Part shown: positions 10,921 through 19,806 of the stretch, one piece after another
Layout: each line of letters starts with the position of its first letter
How positions within the stretch are numbered: position 1 is the first letter of the stretch
From: Mycolicibacterium grossiae
GTDB taxonomy: Bacteria; Actinomycetota; Actinomycetes; Mycobacteriales; Mycobacteriaceae
DNA length: 64,000 nt
Assembly (NCBI RefSeq): GCF_008329645.1
Contig: NZ_CP043474.1
Span: 4,960,001-5,024,000, forward strand
Direction: 5' to 3'
Translations under genes and position numbers: made by a program
The notes under the pieces: generated by a model
Told to the model about the DNA's origin: nothing
What the model saw: the letters and a program-made list of their open reading frames with translations, nothing else
Databases searched by the model: none

Positions 10921-12921
10921 CTAACGGCCCTCGCGTTGCGCCAACTGCGCCAGCATCGCGTTGTAGGCGGCGAGGTCGGCGTCGTCGTCGCGGTCAGCGG
11001 CCCGGTCGAGGCGCTTGGCGGTACGGCGGTCGCTGCGCGTCCACTGGATGAGCAGCGCCAACAGCACCAGGACCAGCGGCACCTCGCCGGCCGACCAGGC
11101 GATCCCGCCGCCGAGTTTCTGATCGTCGAGCAGATCGGTGTGCCACGGCAGTTTCAGCGACTCGTAGAACGACCCGGCGAGTACCTGCTGCGTGCCCATC
11201 AGCACGACGCCGAAGAAGGCGTGCAACGGCAGCGACGCGAACACGACGGCGAGCTTGGCCAACGGCGGGATGGGTCGCGGCGTCGGGTCGACGCCGATCA
11301 CCACCCAGTAGAAGAGATAGCCGCTGAGCAGGAAGTGCAGGTTCATCGCGAGGTGCGCGGCGTGGGTTCCGGCGGCGGCGTCGAAGATGCCGCCGAAGTA
11401 CAGGCCGTAGAAGCCGGCCACGAACAGGACCAGCGCCACGATCGGATGGGTGAGCACCCGCGACACCCGGCTGTGCAGAGCGGCCAGCAGCCATTCGCGC
11501 GGGCCGGGCGGCTCGCCGCGACCCGCCACCGGCAGCGCCCGCAGAGCGAGGGTGACCGGCGCGCCGAGCACCAGGAGGACCGGGACGAGCATCGACAGCA
11601 GCATGTGCGCGGCCATGTGCACGCTGAACATGGCCGGCATGTACCGCCCGATCCCCGACGACGTGGCGATGAGCAGCACGGCGCAGCCCAGGATCCAGGC
11701 GACGAGCCGTCCGGTGGGCCAGGCGTCGCCGCGGCGGCGCAGACGCACCACGCCCGCGACGTAGACCGCGGCGAACAGCAGCGCGGCGGTGCCGAAGATC
11801 AGGTCGAAGCGCCAGTCGAACATGAGCCTGCCGACCGTCGGCGGTCCGGCGAGGTCGTAGCCGAGTTCGACGTTCGGGATCGACGGGTTCAGCACGACGG
11901 GGGGCGGCGGCGGGGTGCGGCCCAGCGCGACGGCGATGCCGAACGTGATGCCGAAGACGGCCGCCTCGACCACGGCGAGCCGCAGCAGCATCCGGCGGTC
12001 GGCGGGGTCGCCGGCGAGGGCCGCGACGCCGCGGCGGCGCTGTTGCCAGCCGAGGCCGCCGAGGACCAGCAGAGCGGCCACCTTGCCGAGCACCAGCCAG
12101 CCGTAGCTGCTCGTGACGAGGTCGCTCGGCCGGACGCGGACCAGGGCGTTGACGATGCCCGACAGCGCCATCGCCACGAAGCACCACAGCGCGACGGCCG
12201 AGAACCGGCGCGCGGCGACGTCGGCGTGTTCGCCGCCACGCAGGGCGTGGGCCAGCAGCGCCAGCAGCCCGCCGGCCCAGATCGCGCCGGCGACGAGATG
12301 AATGAGGAGGCTGTTGGTGGCGAGGTCGTGCGAGCCACCCGAGGAGGAGTGTCCGGACAGCGCCAGCGGCAGCAGGGTGATCAGCGATCCGCCGAACAGC
12401 ACCGGCGTCCACGCCCAGCGCAGCACCGGCAGGCCGGCGATCGTGACGATCGCGGCCAGGGCCGCGGTCCAGCGCCATGCGCCCGCGGTCTCGACCAGGC
12501 CGGCGATCGACCACACGTCCGTCGGCGTCAGTGACGACACCGGCTGGCCGGTGACGTCCGACGCCGTCAGCGGCACCAGCAGCGCGGCACTGACCGCCCA
12601 CACCGCCGAGGCGAAGGTGCCGATCCGCAACGCGCGGTAGCCCGCCACGTCGAGCACGCCGGAGGTCTGCGGCGGAACCAGAAAGGCGGCCAACAGGAAC
12701 GAGCCGACCGCGACGACGGCGGCGATCTCCCCCGCCGCCCGCACGAACGGCAGCCCGTAGTTCGTGACCGGCCCGGGGTTGGGCAGGCCGGTGGCCAGCA
12801 GTGCGTCGGTGAGGGCGAGCGCGGCGATCGCCGCCGCCGTGACGCCCGCCAGCAGTCCGACGCCCAGCAGCACCGGACCCACCGACGCCTGACGGGTGGC
12901 GCGTGGCGCGACGGTGGTCAT
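10921..12921 (-). CDS. CopD-CtaG fusion membrane protein
   Basis: A 666-residue polytopic inner-membrane protein. The N-terminal half matches the copper-resistance CopD domain (several hydrophobic helices between residues about 20 and 340, with HLVAGAIWAGG and a His-containing SGHSSSGGSHD loop). The C-terminal half matches cytochrome c oxidase assembly factor CtaG/caa3_CtaG (FSVHMAAHMLLSMLVPVLLVLG, HFLLSGYLFYWVVIGVDP). The role is probably copper import or delivery to the CuB site of the aa3 oxidase. M. tuberculosis Rv0102 has the same architecture and length, but lies elsewhere in that genome. The charged tail ends around DDDADLAAYNAMLAQLAQ. It starts 34 bp after the stop of plsB2 and may be cotranscribed. 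Confidence 0.85.
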   Translation of the reverse strand: MTTVAPRATRQASVGPVLLGVGLLAGVTAAAIAALALTDALLATGLPNPGPVTNYGLPFVRAAGEIAAVVAVGSFLLAAFLVPPQTSGVLDVAGYRALRIGTFASAVWAVSAALLVPLTASDVTGQPVSSLTPTDVWSIAGLVETAGAWRWTAALAAIVTIAGLPVLRWAWTPVLFGGSLITLLPLALSGHSSSGGSHDLATNSLLIHLVAGAIWAGGLLALLAHALRGGEHADVAARRFSAVALWCFVAMALSGIVNALVRVRPSDLVTSSYGWLVLGKVAALLVLGGLGWQQRRRGVAALAGDPADRRMLLRLAVVEAAVFGITFGIAVALGRTPPPPPVVLNPSIPNVELGYDLAGPPTVGRLMFDWRFDLIFGTAALLFAAVYVAGVVRLRRRGDAWPTGRLVAWILGCAVLLIATSSGIGRYMPAMFSVHMAAHMLLSMLVPVLLVLGAPVTLALRALPVAGRGEPPGPREWLLAALHSRVSRVLTHPIVALVLFVAGFYGLYFGGIFDAAAGTHAAHLAMNLHFLLSGYLFYWVVIGVDPTPRPIPPLAKLAVVFASLPLHAFFGVVLMGTQQVLAGSFYESLKLPWHTDLLDDQKLGGGIAWSAGEVPLVLVLLALLIQWTRSDRRTAKRLDRAADRDDDADLAAYNAMLAQLAQREGR

Positions 12922-12954
12922 CTCACCAGCGTATGGCGGCCGGCTGGGAGTGCG

Positions 12955-15321
12955 TCAGCGGGCGGGTTCCCGACGCTGCCGTTCGCGCTCCGCGAACTGC
13001 CGCCGGGACAGCTTCTCCACGGTGTCCATGTCGGCCAGGATGGCGCGCAGCTCGTCGACGAACGCTTCCCGCCGCTCGGCGAGATCGGCCGCCGGGGTGA
13101 GCAGGTTCTGGTCGGCGCACACCTGCCGGGCCGTCGTGAAGAGCAGCGCCGACACCGACTCGTTGCTCCGCACCCGGTCCTGCGCGACGTACTGCGCTCC
13201 GACGCCCAGCGCCCGCTGGGTCAGCTCCTTCTCCGGCACCTCGGCGGGCGAGTCGCAGAGCACGTCGGCGACGATCTCGTAGGCCTCGAAGAACGGCCGC
13301 AGCATGGCGCCGGCGACCAGCGGCCGCTTCTCGTGCAGCATCTCCTGGATGCATTCCGGCCCGGCGACGACGTCCTCCTGCCACGTCGACGACGCGTCGC
13401 CGGTGCGGCTGCGCGCCAGCCAGGACATCTCCTCGTCGACGTGCTCGCGGAACGCCGCGGAATCGGCGAAGTAGAAGTCGAACTTCAGCAGATCGCGCAG
13501 TCGCAGCGCCTGGGCCCAGAACGCCTCGACGCGGTCGCCCTCGGCGTGGGCGGCGTGCGCGAGCGCGAGGTCGACGATCGACGTCTCGAGGAACGCGTCG
13601 ACGAGCGTGTTCCGGTAGAACGCGGCCTCGTGCTCGTCCTGCGGGGCGATCAGCCACACCGGCTCCCGGCCACCGTCGACGCGCGTGACCGGGTGTCCGC
13701 CGGAGAGCGCGTCGACCGCGGACCGCACGCCCTCGGGAGTCCGCAGCCGCAGCGCGCTGTTGGTGATCGGGGTCCGCTTGCGCTCGAGGTAGTCGAGCGA
13801 GTCCTGCAGCGTGTGGTGCAGCTGGTCCAGGGTCAGCGCGACACCGCGCGTCGTGAGCAGCAGGGCGGCGACCAACGCGGTGGCGTTGATCGGCGTCGCG
13901 CGCAGGATTCGCCAGGCCACCTCGAACGCCATCTTCTGCATGGCGAGGCGCTTGGCGTCGGCATCGGTGGTCATCGGCCCGTGCGGCTCGCCGAGGTACT
14001 CCCGCATCGACACCGCCTCCGGGAAGCGGACGTAGATCTTGCCGTAGCTGCGTTCACCCTGGGCCTTGATGTACCGGTACATCCAGGACAGGCCCTCGGG
14101 CGTCTTCTCGCCGCCGCGGGCGTAGGCGGCGTACTCGGCGGTCTCGTGCAGCTGGTCGAAGCTGATCGACACCGGCTGCAGCAAGATGTCGTCACTGCGC
14201 CCGTCGAGATAGGCGTCGGCGACGTAGGCCAGCAGACCGAGCTTGGGCGGCAACATCTTTCCGGTGCGCGACCGGGTGCCCTCGATGGCCCAGCTGAGGT
14301 TGAACCGCTTCTCCACGATGTAGCCGACGAATTGCCGCAGCACGTACTTGTACAGCGGGTCGTCGAGCTTGCGGCGCAGGAAGATGACCCCCGAGTGCCG
14401 CATCAGCGGACCCATGAACGCGAACGACAGGTTGACGCCGGCGAACGTGTGCACCGGCGGCAGCCGGTTCTCCTGCATGGCGACCGGGACGATGACCCCG
14501 TCCAGGTAGGACCGGTGGGAGAACAGCAGGACCGCCGGGTGGTTTTCCAACGCCTTGCGCATGGCCTCGACCTGCGCGCGGTCGTAGTCGACGTTCGGGT
14601 CGAAGCCGCGGCTGAAGATGGCGCGCCCCAGCGACGGGATCAGGTCCACCGAGAACCTGCTCCACCCCGTGGAGAGTTCGTCGAGCATCTCCCCGGCCTT
14701 CTCCACCGTGGCGTCCGGGATCTGCTCGAGCCCCTCGCGGAACTTGGCCGACGCCAGCATCTCCGGCTTGACCAGGCGCGGCGACTTGTACTCCGGTCCG
14801 AGCAGTCGCAGCTCGACCCGTTCGATGGCGAGGATCGCGCGGCGCAGGACGAAACGGGCGAATTCGCGTGGGTTCTCGGCGGTCGTCGTGTCGGACCACT
14901 GCCGGTGCAGCTCGGCGACCGTCGCCGGTTCGCCCGCCACGACGCGCGCCCGGGACGCGTCGCGCGCGAGGATGCGGCGCTGCAGGACGGTCGGCGGGCG
15001 GTAGGTGTCGCGGCCGGACAGCAGCGAGACGACCTTCGACCGCGTCGGCAGGCCGCCGGGCACCCAGAACACCCGGACCGGGACCACCGACCGGTCGTCG
15101 TCGGCCTCGAGCAGCTCCACCAGGCTCGCGAGCGCCGCCGCGGGCGGATCGTCGTCACCGGGAAGTTCGAGCACCTCGATGCGCGCCTCGGGATGCCTGC
15201 TGCGTTGGTCGGTCAGCCAGTCGGCCAGCAGTTCCCGCTCCGCGGCCGACCCGACCGACGCCAGCACGAGCGCGTCACCGGTGGGGTTGAAGGTGGCGAA
15301 CTCGTCGGCCGACGGCTTCAC
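12955..15321 (-). CDS. plsB2: Glycerol-3-phosphate 1-acyltransferase PlsB2
   Basis: Acylates sn-glycerol 3-phosphate at position 1, the first step of phospholipid and triacylglycerol synthesis, at the inner membrane. 788 residues, as for Rv2482c (789). The acyltransferase motifs are present: HRSYLD with His269 and Asp274 (motif I), GVIFLRRKLDD (II), EGTRSRTGK (III) and LQPVSISFDQ (IV). GTG 15321 overlaps the TGA of plsC (GTGA), so synthesis of the two sequential acyltransferases is probably coupled. The long C-terminal region from about residue 480 has no motif I can name. Confidence 0.94.
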   Translation of the reverse strand: MKPSADEFATFNPTGDALVLASVGSAAERELLADWLTDQRSRHPEARIEVLELPGDDDPPAAALASLVELLEADDDRSVVPVRVFWVPGGLPTRSKVVSLLSGRDTYRPPTVLQRRILARDASRARVVAGEPATVAELHRQWSDTTTAENPREFARFVLRRAILAIERVELRLLGPEYKSPRLVKPEMLASAKFREGLEQIPDATVEKAGEMLDELSTGWSRFSVDLIPSLGRAIFSRGFDPNVDYDRAQVEAMRKALENHPAVLLFSHRSYLDGVIVPVAMQENRLPPVHTFAGVNLSFAFMGPLMRHSGVIFLRRKLDDPLYKYVLRQFVGYIVEKRFNLSWAIEGTRSRTGKMLPPKLGLLAYVADAYLDGRSDDILLQPVSISFDQLHETAEYAAYARGGEKTPEGLSWMYRYIKAQGERSYGKIYVRFPEAVSMREYLGEPHGPMTTDADAKRLAMQKMAFEVAWRILRATPINATALVAALLLTTRGVALTLDQLHHTLQDSLDYLERKRTPITNSALRLRTPEGVRSAVDALSGGHPVTRVDGGREPVWLIAPQDEHEAAFYRNTLVDAFLETSIVDLALAHAAHAEGDRVEAFWAQALRLRDLLKFDFYFADSAAFREHVDEEMSWLARSRTGDASSTWQEDVVAGPECIQEMLHEKRPLVAGAMLRPFFEAYEIVADVLCDSPAEVPEKELTQRALGVGAQYVAQDRVRSNESVSALLFTTARQVCADQNLLTPAADLAERREAFVDELRAILADMDTVEKLSRRQFAERERQRREPAR

Positions 15322-17009
15322 CGACGGCCCTTGGCGGTGCGGCCGGTCGTGCCCTCCGCGGCGGTGGCGGCGTTCGGGGCGGCCTTATTGGCGGGCGCCT
15401 TCTTGGCAGCCGCTTTCTTGGCAGGAGCCTTCTTGGCGGGCGTCTTCTCGGCAGCCGCCTTCTTCGGGGGAGCCTTCTCTGCGCCGGCCTTCTTCCCGGC
15501 AGCCGAAGCCGTGTGCGCGTACGGCGGCAGCCCGTCGGGCAGGCCGTCATAGGGCCAGTCGGCCAGGGTGTCGACGTAGAGCTGGCGCACCTCGGCGATG
15601 CGGTCGTCGAGGTTCTCGCTGTTCCAGTCGTGCACCGGGATCGGCGGGAACACCGCGATGTCCACGAGCCCCGGGTTGAACGTGCTGGAGTTGCGGTGCG
15701 CGATCACCTCCGCGTTGCGGATGACGATGGGCACGATGGGCACCCCCGCGGACATCGCAATGCGGAACGGCCCCTTCTTGAACGGGCCGACGCTGGTGGT
15801 GTCGAGGCGCGTGCCCTCCGGCGCGATGAGCACCGACAGGCCCTTGCGGGCGAGTTCCTCGATCTTGTGCAGGCTCTCCACCGCGGCGGCCGGGTCGTCA
15901 CGGTCGATGAACGCCGCGTCCATCACCTTGCCGATGCTGCCCATCAGCGGGTCCTTCTCCAGTTCCTTCTTGCCGACCGAGGTGAAGTCACTGCTGATCA
16001 GCCGGCCGGCGATCAGCGGATCGGCCTGGTTGCGGTGGTTGAAGACGAACACCGCGGGCCGCTGGGCGGTGAGGTTCTCCTCCCCGATCACGTTGAGGTC
16101 GATGCCGATGACGGTCATCAGCAGCCTGCTCCAGGTGGAGGTGAAGAAGTTGACCCCGGTGCGGCGATTGCGGGTCAGCAGGCCGATCCCGAGCGCGCCC
16201 GCCGCGGCGGGCACCAGCGACGCGATGCCCGCGACGGTCCTGATTTGCGACACCGGGCTGCTGCCGCTGCGGCTGGTGAACCGCAGGACCGGCCAACCCC
16301 GTTTGGCCGCAACGGCTTCCATCTTGCCGCCGGGATTGGTGGGCCGCGGGTTGCCCACCAGGTACATGAGCGCCACGTCCTCGTCGCCGTCGGCGTAGAA
16401 ATAGCTCTTGGCGAGGTCGATGTCGTGTTGCGCCGCAAAGGCCTGCACGGCGCGGGCCTTGCCGGGCCCCCAGATGATGGGCCGCTTCACCTCGCCGCTG
16501 ATGAGGCCGTCATCGTCGGTCTCGAACTCGTTGCACAACACGTTGTCGATGCCGAGGAACCGTGCCACCGGTTCGACCTGCACGGTGAGCGCCGAGGAGC
16601 TGAGCACCACCGTGTGCCCGCGAGCCTGGTGGGCACGCACCATGTCCCGCATCTCGGGGTACACCCGCTTCTCGACGTGCTGCAGGAACAGCCGCTCACC
16701 GAGTTCGGTGATGTCGCTCAGCGAGTTCCCGTGCAGCATGCGGGCGCCCTTGCCGATGAGGTCCTCGAACTCGCTGCGGCCAAGCTGATGGTTGAGGCCA
16801 GCCTGCACCATGCCGATGAACTCGCCGACGTTCATCTGTCCGCGGCGCAGCCGGTCCTGCGTCATCATGACGCCCGTGAACCCGGCGACCAGCGTGCCGT
16901 CGAGGTCGAAGAACGCCCCGATCTCCGGGCCCTCGGGACTGGCCTGGATCTCGGCCACCGATCCCGGCAGGCGCAGGTCGCGCCGGGGTTGACCGTTCTG
17001 CGAACTCAC
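15318..17009 (-). CDS. plsC: HAD phosphatase-PlsC acyltransferase fusion
   Basis: A two-domain protein of 563 residues. Residues about 30-260 form a HAD-IB (SerB-like) phosphatase with FFDLDGTLV (Asp35, Asp37), SSSALTVQVEP and YFYADGDEDVALMYLVG. Residues about 300-500 form a 1-acylglycerol-3-phosphate acyltransferase with NHRNQAD (His325, Asp330) and APEGTRLDTTSVGPFKKG. A hydrophobic segment between them (VAGIASLVPAAAGALGIGLL) may tether it to the membrane. The last 45 residues are a Lys/Ala-rich tail with repeated AKKAP units. GTG 17009 overlaps the upstream WS/DGAT stop (GTGA) and its own stop overlaps plsB2. Equivalent to Rv2483c. Whether the phosphatase works on lysophosphatidate, phosphatidate or phosphoserine is not shown. 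Confidence 0.92.
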   Translation of the reverse strand: MSSQNGQPRRDLRLPGSVAEIQASPEGPEIGAFFDLDGTLVAGFTGVMMTQDRLRRGQMNVGEFIGMVQAGLNHQLGRSEFEDLIGKGARMLHGNSLSDITELGERLFLQHVEKRVYPEMRDMVRAHQARGHTVVLSSSALTVQVEPVARFLGIDNVLCNEFETDDDGLISGEVKRPIIWGPGKARAVQAFAAQHDIDLAKSYFYADGDEDVALMYLVGNPRPTNPGGKMEAVAAKRGWPVLRFTSRSGSSPVSQIRTVAGIASLVPAAAGALGIGLLTRNRRTGVNFFTSTWSRLLMTVIGIDLNVIGEENLTAQRPAVFVFNHRNQADPLIAGRLISSDFTSVGKKELEKDPLMGSIGKVMDAAFIDRDDPAAAVESLHKIEELARKGLSVLIAPEGTRLDTTSVGPFKKGPFRIAMSAGVPIVPIVIRNAEVIAHRNSSTFNPGLVDIAVFPPIPVHDWNSENLDDRIAEVRQLYVDTLADWPYDGLPDGLPPYAHTASAAGKKAGAEKAPPKKAAAEKTPAKKAPAKKAAAKKAPANKAAPNAATAAEGTTGRTAKGRR

Positions 17010-18481
17010 TGGGGCACGCTCCCGTCGGGTGGTGTCGGATGCTCGGGGTCGAGGCGGAACGAAGCGGGTACGGCGTGCGCGTCGCCGCCGAGGGCGAGCA
17101 CCTCGTCGAAGCCCGCGGCCAGGCAGCGCGCCCAGGTCCGGTCCTCGGTGATCGACGCGCGGTCGTAGCGGGTGGTGATGGTGCAGTACCCGGCGCGCGA
17201 CACCAGGACGACCATCATCGCCACGCCGGGCAGCGGCCCGAGTCCGTAGTGCCGCAGGATCTTCGCGCCGGAGATGAAGGTGTCGCCGGGGTAGATCGGC
17301 ACGTTGCTCGCCTGCACGTCCGACCCGACCACCGAACCGGCGACGGACTCCAGGACGGGGTCGGGCAGCAGACTCAGGACCGGCGCCACCGAGCCGACGA
17401 GGTCGATGGCCCGCTCCTCGCGCTTGCGCGTCATCTGCGAGCGCACCTTGCGGATCCGCGCGGCGGCGTCGACGATGCCGACCGGCGCGGCCAGGTTGAC
17501 CCCGGCGAAGCGGTTGCCGCCGGCGGGGTCGTCGTCGGAGCGCAGGTTGACCGGAACGGCCATCGGCACCGTGTCGACCGGGATGCCGCGGGCGTCGTGG
17601 TACAGCCGCAGCGCCCCGCACAGGCCGGCCAGGTAGGCGTCGTTGATCGACCCTCCGGCGGCCTTGGCGGCGCGGTGCAGATCCCCGAACTCGATGTCGA
17701 TGGCCTCGCTGCGCGAGGACAGGCTGCGTCGGCGCAGCAGCGGCGACGGCTGGGACACCGGTGCCATCACCCGCGCTCCCGACCGGGCGTACTCGACGAC
17801 GCCGCCGACCGCCGACACGGGATTGCGGATGACCCGCCCCGCGGCGGACGCCGCACCGCCGAGCGCGCCGAGCATACCGCCCACCAACGAGCCGGGCAGC
17901 CGGTTGATGCCCTCACGCATCAGGTCCGACGGGGAGAGGTCCTGCGGGATCGGCAGCGGCGCCTGCCGGTGGGCGGGCGCGTCCCGCTCGAAGTCGTAGA
18001 TGCTCGCGAACATCTCCACCCCGCCGACGCCGTCGGTCACGGCGTGGCTGAGATGCAGGATCGTCGCCGCACGCCCGTCGGCCATGCCCTCGACCAGGGT
18101 GGCCGACCACAGCGGCCGGGAGATGTCCATGGGGCTCTGCAACGCGACCTCGGCGAGGTCGAGCACCTCGCGCAGCGTGCCGGGTTCGGGCACCCGCACC
18201 CGGCGGACGTGGAAGTCGAGGTTGAAGTCGGGGTCGACCACCCAGCGTGGGGCGACGGTCGGCAGCGTCGGCATGACGACCTTCTGGCGCAGGCGCAGCA
18301 CCTTGCGGGAGGCCTGCTCGAAGGTGGCCCGGAAGCGACTCCACTCCGGCGTGGCGTCGAGCAGTTCGACGCCCATGATCCCCGACCGGGTGCGCGGGTT
18401 CGCCTCACCGCGGTGCAACAGCTGGTCGACCGCACTCAGCTCGTCGGGCCCTGCCGCGTCCAGCTCCGACGCGTCGCTCAC
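17006..18481 (-). CDS. WS/DGAT-family acyltransferase (Rv2484c-like)
   Basis: Member of the wax ester synthase/diacylglycerol acyltransferase family that makes triacylglycerol or wax esters. 491 residues, the length of Rv2484c. The usual catalytic HHxxxDG motif reads SHAVTDG here: Ser145 replaces the first His, while His146 and Asp150-Gly151, the residues generally considered essential, remain. The family's second conserved region is seen as LRSDDDPAGGNRFAGVNLAAPVG. First gene of a three-gene unit with plsC and plsB2, all joined by GTGA overlaps, so it may draw on the same acyl-CoA and diacylglycerol pool. GTG 18481 is the start. Confidence 0.88.
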   Translation of the reverse strand: MSDASELDAAGPDELSAVDQLLHRGEANPRTRSGIMGVELLDATPEWSRFRATFEQASRKVLRLRQKVVMPTLPTVAPRWVVDPDFNLDFHVRRVRVPEPGTLREVLDLAEVALQSPMDISRPLWSATLVEGMADGRAATILHLSHAVTDGVGGVEMFASIYDFERDAPAHRQAPLPIPQDLSPSDLMREGINRLPGSLVGGMLGALGGAASAAGRVIRNPVSAVGGVVEYARSGARVMAPVSQPSPLLRRRSLSSRSEAIDIEFGDLHRAAKAAGGSINDAYLAGLCGALRLYHDARGIPVDTVPMAVPVNLRSDDDPAGGNRFAGVNLAAPVGIVDAAARIRKVRSQMTRKREERAIDLVGSVAPVLSLLPDPVLESVAGSVVGSDVQASNVPIYPGDTFISGAKILRHYGLGPLPGVAMMVVLVSRAGYCTITTRYDRASITEDRTWARCLAAGFDEVLALGGDAHAVPASFRLDPEHPTPPDGSVPQ

Positions 18482-18589
18482 CGTGTCGCCCTCCTCCCGG
18501 TCCGCCGTGCGAGCACCACGCTAGTCGGCTCCGGTGTCAGCGCGGGGGCAATCGGTGCGCGCGCAGCCTCCTGTGGATGGGCTGGGAGA

Positions 18590-18595
18590 TACACT
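18590..18595 (+). promoter_or_regulatory. Likely -10 box of tRNA-Arg
   Basis: TACACT lies 12 bp before the first base of the tRNA, in a short AT-richer patch. A clear -35 hexamer is not visible. This fits a short 5' leader. Confidence 0.45.
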
Positions 18596-18607
18596 CTCGC
18601 CAGCGTT

Positions 18608-18681
18608 GCCTCCGTAGCTCAGTTGGATAGAGCAAGGGCCTTCTAATCCCTAGGTCGCAGGTTCGATTCCTGCCGGGGGCG
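18608..18681 (+). tRNA. tRNA-Arg (TCT)
   Basis: Complete cloverleaf: acceptor GCCTCCG pairs with CGGGGGC (one U-G), D arm GCTC...GAGC, anticodon loop CTTCTAA with TCT at 34-36, T arm GCAGG-TTCGATT-CCTGC, discriminator G. The lowest pair of the anticodon stem is a C/T mismatch. CCA is not encoded. The 3' half is overlapped on the other strand by the end of the exporter gene 18643-19425. Confidence 0.95.
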
Positions 18682-19425
18682 CTCCGCCGCGGTGGCGACA
18701 TCGGGCACCAGGGTCGGCGGTTCGGGTGCGGCGTCGACGACGGGTCGCGGCCGGAGCACCGCAGGCCGCCACCTTTCCGGCAACCCCCGCAGCACCGCGG
18801 CGACGACCAGCAGGATCGCCGCGGTGACCGCGGCGAGCACGGCCACCGGCAGCGCCGGGAACAGGTTCTCCAGCAGCAGGTAGACGCCGAAGAGTCCGAA
18901 CAGGGCGGCGGCGCCGATCTGGATGAGGCGCTCGGGGAGGTGCTTGCCGGCCACCGCGCCGACGATGATGGCCAGGCCGTCGGCGGCCACCATGCCGAGC
19001 GTCGAACCGATCCAGACACCCAGCCAGTCGTTGTCGGCGGCCAGGGTGATGGTTGCCAGCATCGTCTTGTCGCCGAGTTCGGCCAGCATGAACGCCGAGG
19101 TGACGACGAAGAAGGCCGGCGCGGTGGCACGCTGGGCGCGCGACGCCTCCTCGTCGGTCAGCGAGTCGCCGCGCAACGTCCACAGTCCGAACAGCACGAA
19201 CATCGCGCCGGCGATCAGGCCGAGCAGGTGGGTGGGCAGCGCAGCCCCCAGGTAGTGCCCGATCGCGACGGACAGCACGTGCACCGCGGTGGTGGCGGCG
19301 AGGATGGCGGTCAGGACCACCCACCAGCGGTAGCGCAGCGCGAACATCATCGCCATCAACTGGCTCTTGTCGCCCAACTCGGCGATGAAGATGACGGCGA
19401 AGCTCAGCAGCAGTGCGGCGAACAC
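18643..19425 (-). CDS. TMEM165/GDT1 (UPF0016) family Mn2+/Ca2+ exporter
   Basis: Membrane cation exporter, very likely for Mn2+. 260 residues, two homologous halves, each with the family motif ExGDK(S/T): ELGDKSQ near residue 16 and ELGDKTM near residue 115, and six hydrophobic helices. GTG 19425 has GAGGAGT in front. The Mn role is supported by the yybP-ykoY-type riboswitch at 19501-19605 in its leader. The last 13 residues (RQESNLRPRD and neighbours) are the antisense of tRNA-Arg: no stop occurs before 18643, so the gene ends 36 bp inside the tRNA gene. That tail is probably tolerated rather than functional. Confidence 0.88.
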   Translation of the reverse strand: MFAALLLSFAVIFIAELGDKSQLMAMMFALRYRWWVVLTAILAATTAVHVLSVAIGHYLGAALPTHLLGLIAGAMFVLFGLWTLRGDSLTDEEASRAQRATAPAFFVVTSAFMLAELGDKTMLATITLAADNDWLGVWIGSTLGMVAADGLAIIVGAVAGKHLPERLIQIGAAALFGLFGVYLLLENLFPALPVAVLAAVTAAILLVVAAVLRGLPERWRPAVLRPRPVVDAAPEPPTLVPDVATAAERPRQESNLRPRD

Positions 19426-19500
19426 CCACGACTCCTCGGTCGGCGGCCGCCCACCGGGGCTGAACGCCTCCGGCCGACGACCGAAACGGTCTCCTACGGC

Positions 19501-19605
19501 CGAAGGTCTCGCCCACCGGCGGGTGCCGGTCCGGACAACCGGGCCGGGCGAATGGTCGCCGCGGCCAGTGTGTCGACTGCCCGATTCGGGGGCTACTCCC
19601 CTTCG
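19501..19605 (-). promoter_or_regulatory. yybP-ykoY-type manganese riboswitch
   Basis: Read on the minus strand, the leader of the exporter gene shows the two invariant elements of the yybP-ykoY (Mn2+) aptamer: GGGGAGUAGC at 19601-19592 and GGCGAGACC at 19513-19505, closed by a P1 helix CGAAGG (19605-19600) with CCTTCG (19506-19501), and a P2 helix GCCC/GGGC next to the loops. Downstream, CGGTCGTCGGC (19481-19471) can pair, with one mismatch, with GCCGCCGACCG (19446-19436) directly in front of the AGGAG ribosome site, a plausible translational switch: at high Mn2+ the site would be freed. A small stem GACCG-TTT-CGGTC (19490-19478) overlaps that helix and could be the alternative fold. Known from the class: binding of Mn2+ turns on Mn exporters. 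Confidence 0.85.
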
Positions 19606-19656
19606 TTGCGGCCCAGCTTACGCACACCGCGCCACCGCGCGCAACGGCTACCATGC

Positions 19657-19720
19657 GAAAGTGCGCCCGCGACAATGTTTTTGGTGACTCCACGCCGATT
19701 CTTCGGGTACCCGCACTTTC
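19657..19720. repeat. Distant 9-bp inverted repeat in divergent gap
   Basis: GAAAGTGCG at 19657-19665 and CGCACTTTC at 19712-19720, between the exporter leader and the divergent thioesterase-like gene at 19807. Promoters for both directions should lie near here; no clean -10/-35 pair was found. The 19606-19806 stretch holds nothing else I can name. Confidence 0.35.
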
Positions 19721-19806
19721 ATCGTGGCAACGCCGGACGACCGTCGCGCCGGCTCGGCACGCGGCCGGGTCCGGCGTCGGCCCGGGCACGAGGTACACAT
19801 GACGCG

